Assembly (NCBI GenBank): GCA_030631415.1
Contig: DAOVLE010000160.1
Coordinates: 1-12,074 of the forward strand
Direction of reading: 5' to 3'
DNA length: 12,074 bases
DNA from: JAAEQG01 sp023133475
Lineage (GTDB): Bacteria; Planctomycetota; Phycisphaerae; UBA1845
The notes beneath the pieces are model-generated. The model searched no databases, was not told the DNA's origin, and saw nothing but the letters and a program-made list of their open reading frames with translations. Position 1 is the stretch's first letter; every line of letters starts with the position of its first letter. Position numbers and translations under genes: made by a program. Shown one piece after another: positions 6,914 through 12,074 of this stretch.

Positions 6914-7390
6914 GTGAATCAAGTTGTAGACATCGCCGACTACGCCGTCACAAACGACCCCAACAATACGCTGCTCACCTACTCATTGGGCAGTTGCATC
7001 GGGGTGGCCATCTGGGACCCGGAGGTTCGGGTGGGCGGTATGATTCATTACATGTTGCCGGAGTCTTCGCTGTCGCGTGAAAAAGCCAAGGCCAACCCCG
7101 CCATGTTTGCCGATTCCGGGATTCCGGTTTTGTTTCGAGCAGTATACGAGTTGGGGGCAGCGAAGAAGCGACTGGTGGTCAAGGTCGCGGGCGGCTCGCA
7201 ACTGCTGGACGACAACGGCACGTTCAACATCGGAAAACGAAACTACGTCATGCTGCGGAAGATATTCTGGAAGAACGGGGTCCTGATCGACGCCGAGAAC
7301 GTCGGCGGCTCGATCAGCCGCACCTTGAAACTGGAGGTAGCCAGCGGATTGGTGACCATCAAAACCCGTGGCAAGGAGTTCGAGTTGTGA
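6914..7390 (+). CDS. cheD: Chemoreceptor glutamine deamidase CheD
   Basis: CheD converts specific glutamines in receptors to methyl-accepting glutamates and in some bacteria binds CheC. The 158-residue product has the family core TYSLGSCIGVAIWD and GGMIHYMLPES. Thr22, Cys28 and His45 correspond to the catalytic Thr, Cys and His of the family. Further typical segments are VKVAGGSQLLDD, FNIGKRN and ENVGGSISRTLKLEVASG. The start is GTG at 6914; no strong ribosome site precedes it (GGCTGG at 6901-6906 is the best), so its expression may be low or depend on upstream translation. The TGA stop overlaps the GTG start of the HDOD gene (GTGA). No cheC is present, so its usual binding partner is missing here unless the CheX-like protein fills that role. 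Confidence 0.94.
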   Translation: MNQVVDIADYAVTNDPNNTLLTYSLGSCIGVAIWDPEVRVGGMIHYMLPESSLSREKAKANPAMFADSGIPVLFRAVYELGAAKKRLVVKVAGGSQLLDDNGTFNIGKRNYVMLRKIFWKNGVLIDAENVGGSISRTLKLEVASGLVTIKTRGKEFEL

Positions 7391-8271
7391 TACAAATCGA
7401 CCGGATTCTGGAGCAGATCGAAACCCTGCCGCCGTTGCCGGACACAGCCATGAAGCTCGTCGCTGTGGTCAACGAGCCGTCCAGCACCATGGACGACATC
7501 GTCGAAGCCGTCAAGTACGACCCGGCAGTGACCACCGAAGTGCTGCGGTTGTGCAACTCCGCCTACTTTGGTCTGTCTCGCAAGGTGACTTCGCTCAATG
7601 ATGCGATGGTATATCTGGGCACCGTCAAGGTGTTGCAATTGGTAATGGCGGTGCACACCGGCACCCTGCTGAGGAAGCCTCAGGTGGGCTACGGTCTGGA
7701 GCCAGGCGTGCTCTGGAAGCATTCGGTGGCGGTGGCTTTGGCGTCCGCGGCAGTCGGGCAGAAGCTCCGCTTGCCCTATACCGGGCTGTTGTTCACCGCC
7801 GGGCTGTTGCACGACATCGGCAAGGTAATTCTCAACCAGTATGTCGCCGAGGAATTCACCGAAATTGCCCGACGGGTCACGCAGGACAAGCTGACCTTTC
7901 TTGAGGCGGAACAGCAGGTCCTGGGCTTCTCTCACGCGGAAATCGGTGGGCGGCTCGCCGAGAAGTGGCAGCTTCCCGAGCCGATTGTGCGATGCGTTTA
8001 CCACCACCATAGCCCAGCAGCCATAAACCCGCCTGATCCGTTGGTGGACGCGGTGTACGTGGCCAACACGATTTGCTTGTTGTTAGGTATCGGCCTGGGA
8101 GAAGACGGGTTGTCCTATCGGGCTGATGAAGAGGTAATGCGACGACACACGCTGACCGAACGTGACCTGGAGACCATCGGGCTCCAGATTACGATCGATC
8201 TGAAACAGGTCGAGCAGATGTTTGACAACTCCCCACATGCAGAAGCGACCACCGTCGCGGTGGGCAAATAG
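7387..8271 (+). CDS. HDOD-domain protein within the chemotaxis operon
   Basis: The 294-residue protein is a single HDOD domain (about 5-230) with a C-terminal extension of about 65 residues. It starts with the classic IDRILEQIETLPPLPDTAMKL segment, followed by VEAVKYDPAVTTEVLRLCNSAYFG and a helix-rich core. HDOD proteins are thought to act mainly as signalling or scaffolding modules related to HD hydrolases. This one keeps a set of HD-type residues: His112 (LWKHS), His142-Asp143 in LLHDIGK, His183 (FSHAEIGG) and His206-His208 (YHHHSP), so metal binding is possible. The start is GTG 7387, which overlaps the cheD stop, with AAGGAG at 7373-7378 eight bases upstream. The placement between cheD and cheY implies coexpression with chemotaxis. 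Its exact function is unknown. Confidence 0.93.
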   Translation: MIQIDRILEQIETLPPLPDTAMKLVAVVNEPSSTMDDIVEAVKYDPAVTTEVLRLCNSAYFGLSRKVTSLNDAMVYLGTVKVLQLVMAVHTGTLLRKPQVGYGLEPGVLWKHSVAVALASAAVGQKLRLPYTGLLFTAGLLHDIGKVILNQYVAEEFTEIARRVTQDKLTFLEAEQQVLGFSHAEIGGRLAEKWQLPEPIVRCVYHHHSPAAINPPDPLVDAVYVANTICLLLGIGLGEDGLSYRADEEVMRRHTLTERDLETIGLQITIDLKQVEQMFDNSPHAEATTVAVGK

Positions 8272-8281
8272 GAGCGCGGTG

Positions 8282-8707
8282 ATGTCTCAAAACGTTCTCA
8301 TCGTAGACGACTCGGCAACGATCCGGCAGATGATCAAAAAGACCATGGGCATCGCCGGGCTGGATGTGGGCGACATCTACGAAGCCTCCAACGGAATCGA
8401 AGCACTCGCCCAACTTCACGACCATTGCGTGGCGGTGATGGTGGTGGACATCAACATGCCCACCATGAATGGGATTCAACTGCTTACCAGGATGAAGGAG
8501 AACGAGCGGTTGAAGGATATTCCCATTGTCATCGCCTCGACCGAGGGGAGCCAGAAACGCATTGATCAGATGGCAGACTTCGGCGCTTTCGGGTACGTCC
8601 GAAAGCCGTTTCAACCCGAGCAGTTGCGTGATGTGCTGCAACCATTGTTGGGAGTGACTGATGATTCAGGATCAAAAGACAGCGACGCTAACAACGATCT
8701 TTTCTGA
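8282..8707 (+). CDS. cheY: Chemotaxis response regulator CheY
   Basis: This is a 141-residue single-domain receiver that accepts phosphate from CheA and, by family, acts on the motor or another output. The fold is complete: acidic pair Asp9-Asp10 in VLIVDDS, phosphoacceptor Asp56 in VVDINMP, switch residue Ser86 in VIASTEGS, and Lys108 in VRKPF. About 15 polar residues (ending DANNDLF) extend beyond the usual end. The ATG at 8282 follows AGGAG (8270-8274) at seven bases, and AGGAG overlaps the HDOD stop; an upstream ATG at 8222 would add 20 residues overlapping HDOD and is not needed. The polar C-terminal tail is encoded where the gene overlaps cheX by 47 bases. Confidence 0.95.
   Translation: MSQNVLIVDDSATIRQMIKKTMGIAGLDVGDIYEASNGIEALAQLHDHCVAVMVVDINMPTMNGIQLLTRMKENERLKDIPIVIASTEGSQKRIDQMADFGAFGYVRKPFQPEQLRDVLQPLLGVTDDSGSKDSDANNDLF
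8650..8654 (+). promoter_or_regulatory. Ribosome binding site of the cheX-like gene, inside cheY
   Basis: GGGAG at 8650-8654 stands six bases before the ATG at 8661, within the last part of cheY. It fixes the start of the next gene and shows that the 47-base overlap is probably real rather than a mis-called start. Confidence 0.6.
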
Positions 8708-9131
8708 AGTTCTCGCGGACCTCGCCTTCATGTTCAATGACGAGGAGGCTGATTATGGGGTTTCCAGTGCCGACGTGTGGCTGGAGACCGAGATCAGCTA
8801 CCACGGTGCACAATCGGGCACGCTGTGTCTGTGGTGCACGCGGACCTTCTCCGTGCAACTGGCTGCCAACCTCTTGGGAGTCGATCCCCACGAGAGCTAC
8901 GCGGAGGAGCAGGGCAACGATGCGGTGAAGGAATTCATGAACATCGTATGCGGGCAGTTCATCACCGCAATACACGGAACCGGGGCAGTCTTCGACCTGA
9001 CTATTCCAACCCTTACCGAGCTGCCTGAAACGCCCCGTTTCCCGCAAGAGCATGGTTCGCATTTCTCGACCGTGTACGTGGAAGGCCAACGTCTCTGCCT
9101 CCGCTACAAACCGGGGCCGGGCTCGGAGTAG
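8661..9131 (+). CDS. cheX: CheX-like CheY-phosphate phosphatase
   Basis: Members of the CheC/CheX/FliY family remove phosphate from CheY. The 156-residue product has one signature ExxN pair, Glu91 and Asn94, in DAVKEFMNIVCGQFI, which are the residues that attack phospho-CheY in this family. The matching N-terminal helix (FSEVLADLAFMF) has Glu16 but no Asn three residues later, so only one active site is evident, as in CheX. The surrounding pattern (SGTLCLWCTRTFSVQLAANLLG, then the helix, then a beta-rich C-terminus) fits CheX. The ATG is at 8661 inside cheY, out of frame with it. Two adjacent TAG codons end it (9129-9134). It is the last gene of the compact block. The symbol is by motif and position; it could be a separate CheX-like subfamily. 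Confidence 0.8.
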   Translation: MIQDQKTATLTTIFSEVLADLAFMFNDEEADYGVSSADVWLETEISYHGAQSGTLCLWCTRTFSVQLAANLLGVDPHESYAEEQGNDAVKEFMNIVCGQFITAIHGTGAVFDLTIPTLTELPETPRFPQEHGSHFSTVYVEGQRLCLRYKPGPGSE

Positions 9132-9289
9132 TAGGGCCGGCAACACGCGGCAGGGCCTGCGGCTGCAACCAAAGGGGACAAGAGAGGATATCCGCAGATT
9201 ACACAGATTGAGTAGATTGACAAAAAAAATACTAAACCTAATCCTTGCTGGTGCTCTATCGCGATTGATTCGATGGATCAGCGACGCAT
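9132..9289. other. Non-coding start of the gap between cheX and cheR
   Basis: No gene is supported here. The piece at about 9187-9222 (GGATATCCGCAGATTACACA and following bases, with repeated AGATT) has the look of a dispersed GCAGATTACACAGATT-type intergenic repeat. An A8 run follows at 9224-9231. No promoter for cheR could be identified with confidence, although the gap implies that cheR may have its own. Confidence 0.45.
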
Positions 9290-9366
9290 GGGTGGCCCAT
9301 CGCTTTAGCGGTGGGGGACGCGAATATCTGATGCAATTTGCGCCCCCCACGGCTAAAACCATGGGC
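9290..9366 (+). repeat. Long imperfect hairpin repeat, copy 2
   Basis: The arms 9295-9321 and 9340-9366 pair at 23 of 27 positions around an 18-nt loop. Bases 9290-9325 are an exact 36-nt inverted match to 205-240. The RNA from either strand could form a long stem. It lies between cheX and cheR with no ORF. There is no U-tract after the stem, so a standard intrinsic terminator is not supported. Confidence 0.75.
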
Positions 9367-9447
9367 ATGATGGGAATCAGTTTCCCACCCAATGCACTAG
9401 TGTCGTTTTCGATCAGACTGTTTTGTGTTTCGACGGGTCGTGCTAAG

Positions 9448-9465
9448 CCCGGCATTTATGCCGGG
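9448..9465. repeat. Short hairpin CCCGGCA-TTTA-TGCCGGG
   Basis: A perfect 7-bp stem with a four-base loop lies 28 bases before the cheR start codon. It resembles the GCCGGCA hairpin at 16-32. It would sit in the cheR leader and could affect transcript stability or simply be another repeat unit. Confidence 0.55.
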
Positions 9466-9493
9466 TGAAAAGGCCTAGCGCAAGGGGCGGAAG

Positions 9494-10339
9494 ATGGCGG
9501 TTACTACAGAAACCCGGGACCTCACCCGCAAGGAATACGAACGTATCCGGGACCTGGTTTACGCCAACAGCGGAATAAACCTCGGAAACGATAAAATGCA
9601 ACTGGTGCGGACGAGGCTGGGCAAGCGGGTCCGCAACGATGGGTTCAGCTCGTTTGGTGAATACCTGCGGCATGTGGAGCAGGATAGCACCGGCGCGGAA
9701 CTCGGCTCCCTGCTCGATGCCATCTCGACCAATACCACGCACCTGTTCCGCGAAATGCGCCATTTCGAGATGTTGCGCAGCATCATAACCACCTGGATCC
9801 AGGACAAGAACTGGCGGGCTGGGCACTCGGAAGTGCGAATCTGGAGTGCAGCCAGCTCCAGCGGGGAAGAACCACACTCCATTGCCATGACCGTCCACCA
9901 CGCACTGAGCGGATTCCCAGGGATCGGGCTTAAGATTCTGGCAACCGACATCTCCATGCAGATGCTCCACAAAGCCAAACGGGGAATTTACGAATCACAC
10001 CGGGTCGGCACTGCCCCGGCCGACTACCGCAACCGCTACTTCCGCAAGATTCATGAGAACGGGCAATCCTTCCTGCAGATCGTGCCGGAGCTGAGCAGCC
10101 TGATCACCTTCACTCGCTTCAATCTTATGACCCCCACATTCCCGTTCCGGCACGGGTTCGATGTTATCTTCTGCCGCAACGTGATGATTTACTTCGACCG
10201 CCCCACGCAGGAGACGTTGGTCAACAAATTAGCCCACCATCTGCATCCCGGCGGTTACCTGATGATCGGGCATTCCGAGAGCCTTAACGGCATCCAACAT
10301 CCCTTGAACTATATAGAGCCGACGGTGTATCGAAAATAG
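9494..10339 (+). CDS. cheR: Chemoreceptor methyltransferase CheR
   Basis: CheR transfers methyl groups from S-adenosylmethionine to receptor glutamates, acting against CheB in adaptation. The 281-residue length fits the family. The N-terminal helical domain (about 10-75) has YERIRDLVYANSGINLG and KMQLVRTRLGKRVR. The catalytic part has ISTNTTHLFRE, the SAM-binding segment RIWSAASSSGEEPHSIAM, ATDIS, FDVIFCRNVMIYF and GGYLMIGHSESL, ending YIEPTVYRK. It lacks the tetratricopeptide extension of longer CheR proteins. The ATG at 9494 is preceded by AAGGGG (9482-9487) at six bases. It is separated from cheX by about 360 bases and from cheB by about 360 bases of repeats, so it may be transcribed on its own. 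Confidence 0.96.
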   Translation: MAVTTETRDLTRKEYERIRDLVYANSGINLGNDKMQLVRTRLGKRVRNDGFSSFGEYLRHVEQDSTGAELGSLLDAISTNTTHLFREMRHFEMLRSIITTWIQDKNWRAGHSEVRIWSAASSSGEEPHSIAMTVHHALSGFPGIGLKILATDISMQMLHKAKRGIYESHRVGTAPADYRNRYFRKIHENGQSFLQIVPELSSLITFTRFNLMTPTFPFRHGFDVIFCRNVMIYFDRPTQETLVNKLAHHLHPGGYLMIGHSESLNGIQHPLNYIEPTVYRK

Positions 10340-10390
10340 CCCTATAATAGCCCAGTAAACATTCAGCACGAACAGCAGGTAAAAGGTAAG

Positions 10391-10460
10391 GGAATTGAAA
10401 ATTGAAAATGGAAAATTGGGGGATGGGAACGTGATGAATTGAGAATGGAGAATGGAGAAT
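10391..10460 (+). repeat. Purine-rich GAATTGAGAATGGAGAATG array, left
   Basis: The tract is built from repeated 6-9-nt words (ATTGAAA, AATGGAAA, GAATTGAGAATGG, AGAATGGAGAATG). Similar words occur at 11775-11810 in the same orientation and at 12025-12074 in the opposite orientation. It makes up part of the gap between cheR and cheB. Confidence 0.7.
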
Positions 10461-10491
10461 GTGGGCGCTCGCAACGACGCCGGGGGGATTT

Positions 10492-10541
10492 AGCGGCGAC
10501 AAGTCCGTAGCGTTTAGCGGCGCCCCGAAGGGGAGCGTGGA
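10492..10541 (+). repeat. 50-nt repeat left of cheB
   Basis: This unit, containing GCGGCGACAAGTCC, GCGTTTAGCGGCG and CCGAAGGGGAGC, matches the reverse complement of 11898-11947 at 46 of 50 positions. Both are preceded by AATGTGGG in their own orientation, although here 26 extra bases intervene. The two copies bracket cheB. Confidence 0.8.
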
Positions 10542-10610
10542 GTGTGGAGCACGGGAAAATGTGGAATCGGCGATGCTTTGTTCGCCAATTCCAACCGTTC
10601 AGCACGACGC

Positions 10611-10631
10611 GGCGGGTGGAACCCGCCCTAC
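10611..10631 (-). repeat. GGCGGGT hairpin repeat, copy 3
   Basis: The perfect stem GGCGGGT (10611-10617), loop GGA, ACCCGCC (10621-10627) is followed by CTAC, so it is in reverse orientation relative to copies 1 and 2. It is about 70 bases upstream of the cheB start. Confidence 0.7.
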
Positions 10632-10673
10632 TTGTTGCCTGTTGCCTCTTCCTTCTTTTCAGGAGAACTCACC

Positions 10674-10703
10674 GTGAGTTCCACACCCGGGAGGCTAAGG
10701 TGA
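10674..10703 (+). other. Possible nine-codon minicistron overlapping the cheB start
   Basis: AGGAG (10661-10665) stands eight bases before a GTG at 10674. The frame reads nine codons (VSSTPGRLR) and stops at TGA 10701-10703, overlapping the cheB GTG as GTGA. Its seventh codon lies in the cheB ribosome site. The layout mirrors the one before cheA. Translation is unproven; a sequencing frameshift in a longer cheB N-terminus is an alternative. Confidence 0.3.
10689..10694 (+). promoter_or_regulatory. Ribosome binding site that sets the cheB start
   Basis: GGGAGG stands five bases before the GTG at 10700. It is the best placed site near the beginning of the receiver domain and argues against the much longer reading from 10544, which would translate repeat sequence. 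Confidence 0.6.
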
Positions 10704-11755
10704 GAAGAACCGGGCCGGTGAAAGTGCTTATTGTCGATGACTCGCCCCTGGTGCGCTCCATGCTCACCAGCGTGTTGTCCAGGGAAGACGACATCGACGT
10801 GGTAGGCGGAGCCAAGAACCCCTATGAAGCCCGTGAGATGATCATCGAGCATCGGCCGGACGTGATCATCCTCGACATCGAGATGCCACGCATGGACGGG
10901 CTCACCTTCCTCAAGAAGCTGATGACCCACTATCCGGTTCCGGTGATCATGTGCAGCGGAAACGCCCCAAGCAACAGCCGTGCCGCGTTGGAAGCGATTG
11001 AAGCCGGGGCGGTGGATGTGGTGGCTAAGCCCAATGTCGGCGGCAGTGAAGCACTTCGTCGGCTTGGGGAAGAGCTGGCGGAAAAGATTCACGCGGCGTC
11101 GGTGGCGATGCCCCCTCCACCCCCCATACCCGTGCTCAGGGCTGACACACCCTCCTCGTTTCGGGCTGCGGGTTTGGACCCCCGTCGTTACGTGGTGACA
11201 GTCGGCGCCTCCACCGGGGGCACCGAGGCAATCAAGACCCTGCTCTCCAATGTTCCCCCGGACTGCCCTCCGGTGGCAATTGTGCAGCACATGCCCGAAG
11301 GATTCACCAAATCCTTTGCCGGGCGGTTGAATGAATTCAGCCGGTTGCAGGTCAGCGAGGCGGTGGATGGTGACATCCTGGTTTCCGGGCGTGCGTTTCT
11401 GGCGCGTGGCGGGATGCAGATGATGGTGCGGGCAGAGGGGGCACAATGGCGCATCGCCTACGGGACCAATGAGTTGGTCAACCGGCACTGTCCCAGTGTG
11501 GACGTGTTGTTCGATTCGGTCACCAGTTCCAGGGGGCGTCAAATCATCGGAATTCTGTTGACCGGAATGGGGGCTGATGGCGCCAAGGGCCTATTGCGCC
11601 TGCGTCAAGCCGGCGCCATCACCATCGGGCAGAATCAGCGAAGCTGTGTCGTCTACGGCATGCCCAAGGTAGCTGCCGACATTGGTGCCGTTCAGCATAC
11701 CGCTGCCCCGGCGGATATCCCGCGAATCATGCTCCAAGCTCTCCGCAAGAAATAG
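10700..11755 (+). CDS. cheB: Receptor methylesterase/deamidase CheB
   Basis: CheB removes methyl groups from receptors when its receiver domain is phosphorylated by CheA. The 351-residue product has a receiver domain (7-115) with VLIVDDSPLVRS, phosphoacceptor Asp59 in ILDIEMPRMDG, Ser86 and Lys110 in VAKPN. A Pro-rich linker (MPPPPPIP, 137-144) leads to the esterase domain, with catalytic Ser171 in GASTGG, His197 in QHMPEGFT and Asp293 in GMGADGA. NRHCPSVDVLF is also typical. In the segment often written APGxxHM the sequence is ARGGMQMM, so that His is Gln. The start is GTG 10700 (see ribosome site at 10689); GTG 10718 would also keep the domain. The open frame runs back to 10544, but that part translates repeat sequence. 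The gene stands alone between inverted repeats. Confidence 0.95.
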   Translation: MRRTGPVKVLIVDDSPLVRSMLTSVLSREDDIDVVGGAKNPYEAREMIIEHRPDVIILDIEMPRMDGLTFLKKLMTHYPVPVIMCSGNAPSNSRAALEAIEAGAVDVVAKPNVGGSEALRRLGEELAEKIHAASVAMPPPPPIPVLRADTPSSFRAAGLDPRRYVVTVGASTGGTEAIKTLLSNVPPDCPPVAIVQHMPEGFTKSFAGRLNEFSRLQVSEAVDGDILVSGRAFLARGGMQMMVRAEGAQWRIAYGTNELVNRHCPSVDVLFDSVTSSRGRQIIGILLTGMGADGAKGLLRLRQAGAITIGQNQRSCVVYGMPKVAADIGAVQHTAAPADIPRIMLQALRKK

Positions 11756-11774
11756 ACCGCCCGGTAGCTTCCGA

Positions 11775-11810
11775 GAGAATTGAGAATGGGGAATTGAGAA
11801 TGGAGAATGG
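11775..11810 (+). repeat. Purine-rich GAATTGAGAATGG array, middle
   Basis: The tract GAGAATTGAGAATGGGG and GAATTGAGAATGGAGAATGG begins 20 bases after the cheB stop. It is in the same orientation as 10391-10460 and runs directly into a GGCGGGT pair. Confidence 0.65.
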
Positions 11811-11871
11811 TTGTAGGGCGGGTTCTACCCGCCGTACCATGCCACAACGGCGGGTGAAACCCGCCCTACAA
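11811..11871. repeat. Paired GGCGGGT hairpins in inverted orientation
   Basis: Two GGCGGGT hairpins (11817-11833, loop TCT, and 11849-11865, loop GAA) point toward each other. The outer 14 bases at 11811-11824 are perfectly complementary to 11858-11871, so the region could also fold as one large stem. It is 55 bases downstream of cheB and may act as a transcription end, but no U-tract is visible. Confidence 0.7.
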
Positions 11872-11897
11872 CTGTGATTACGCCGTTTTCTGTGTTT

Positions 11898-11947
11898 TCC
11901 ATGCTCCCCTTCGGGTCGCCGCTAAACGCTGAGGACTTGTCGCCGCT
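11898..11947 (-). repeat. 50-nt repeat right of cheB, inverted copy
   Basis: This is the inverted partner of 10492-10541, with 46 of 50 identical positions. It contains CTCCCCTTCGGG and CGCCGCTAAACGCT. CCCACATT follows, the inverse of the AATGTGGG that precedes the left copy. Confidence 0.8.
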
Positions 11948-11963
11948 GACCCACATTTTTCAT

Positions 11964-11990
11964 GAACGCAGAGACGCAGAGAGCGCAGAG
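11964..11990. repeat. CGCAGAG-type short repeat unit
   Basis: GAACGCAGAGACGCAGAGAGCGCAGAG is a 9-nt-periodic tract, the inverse of the CTCTGCG-type unit at 134-167. Confidence 0.5.
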
Positions 11991-12024
11991 AAGAAGGAAG
12001 GGAGTGCACCCAACGACAGTGTCT

Positions 12025-12074
12025 CCCAATCCCCCCATTTTCCATTTTTCATTTTCAATTTTCCATTTTCTCCA
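12025..12074 (-). repeat. Pyrimidine-rich array, inverse of the purine array, cut by window end
   Basis: CCCAATCCCCCCATTTTCC and following words CATTTTTCATTTTCAATTTTCC are the reverse complement type of 10391-10460. The tract reaches the last base of the window and may continue beyond it. Confidence 0.65.

Noticed and set aside
9052..9468. Plus-strand open frame of 138 codons spanning the end of cheX and the following gap
   Set aside because: It is out of frame with cheX, runs through the long hairpin repeat, and has no ribosome site or family motif.
10343..10348. Perfect TATAAT just after the cheR stop
   Set aside because: No -35-like hexamer is found at 15-19 bases upstream; the nearest TTGAAC (10304-10309) is 33 bases away.
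10544..10699. Upstream ATG start of the cheB frame
   Set aside because: It would translate a GGCGGGT repeat and neighbouring repeat sequence; GTG 10700 has GGGAGG five bases upstream and begins the receiver domain normally.
10628..11542. Minus-strand open frame of 304 codons opposite cheB
   Set aside because: It mirrors cheB codon structure, has low-complexity His-rich sequence and no recognisable motif; cheB has complete catalytic residues.
10391..12074. Repeats considered as a CRISPR array or an insertion sequence
   Set aside because: There are no regularly spaced direct repeats with unique spacers, and no transposase or recombinase frame lies between the inverted repeats; only cheB does.

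Overview
The window is a GC-rich bacterial chromosome segment in which every convincing gene lies on the + strand. Two blocks are visible. The first (about 298-3531) holds pdxJ, a secreted SGNH-fold protein and an unrecognised multi-pass membrane protein, headed by a near-consensus housekeeping promoter. The second (about 3711-11755) is a chemosensory cluster: cheA, cheW, cheD, an HDOD-domain protein, cheY, a cheX-like phosphatase, cheR and cheB. No rRNA, tRNA, CRISPR array or transposase was found. The organism looks like a planctomycete (perhaps Phycisphaerae-like), judged from the SGNH protein style, the gene mix and the many intergenic hairpin repeats. This is an inference and I could not test it by search.

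Layout: 1-297 is non-coding and made of repeats; pdxJ is 361-1095; the SGNH protein 1099-2472; the membrane protein 2536-3531; 3532-3891 is a repeat-filled gap with a candidate flagellar-type promoter and the cheA leader. The block cheA to cheX (3892-9131) is compact, with short gaps or overlaps. cheR (9494-10339) and cheB (10700-11755) are each isolated by a gap of about 360 bases filled with repeats. The window ends in further repeats (11756-12074).

How the genes work together: CheA (histidine kinase) and CheW couple to receptors that are not encoded here. CheA would phosphorylate CheY and the receiver domain of CheB. The CheX-like protein would remove phosphate from CheY. CheR and CheB add and remove receptor methyl groups, and CheD deamidates receptor glutamines. 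The HDOD protein between cheD and cheY is not a core chemotaxis component and is a candidate extra output or regulator. No receptor or flagellar gene is in view, so the cluster could serve flagellar motility, another surface behaviour, or a non-motility pathway.

The most notable points are: an SGNH-fold protein whose catalytic Ser, Asn and His positions all appear substituted; an HDOD protein that keeps an HD-type histidine set inside a chemotaxis operon; nested inverted repeats bracketing cheB; an exact 36-nt inverted copy far apart in the window; tiny minicistrons whose stop codons overlap the starts of cheA and cheB; and a 47-nt cheY/cheX overlap.
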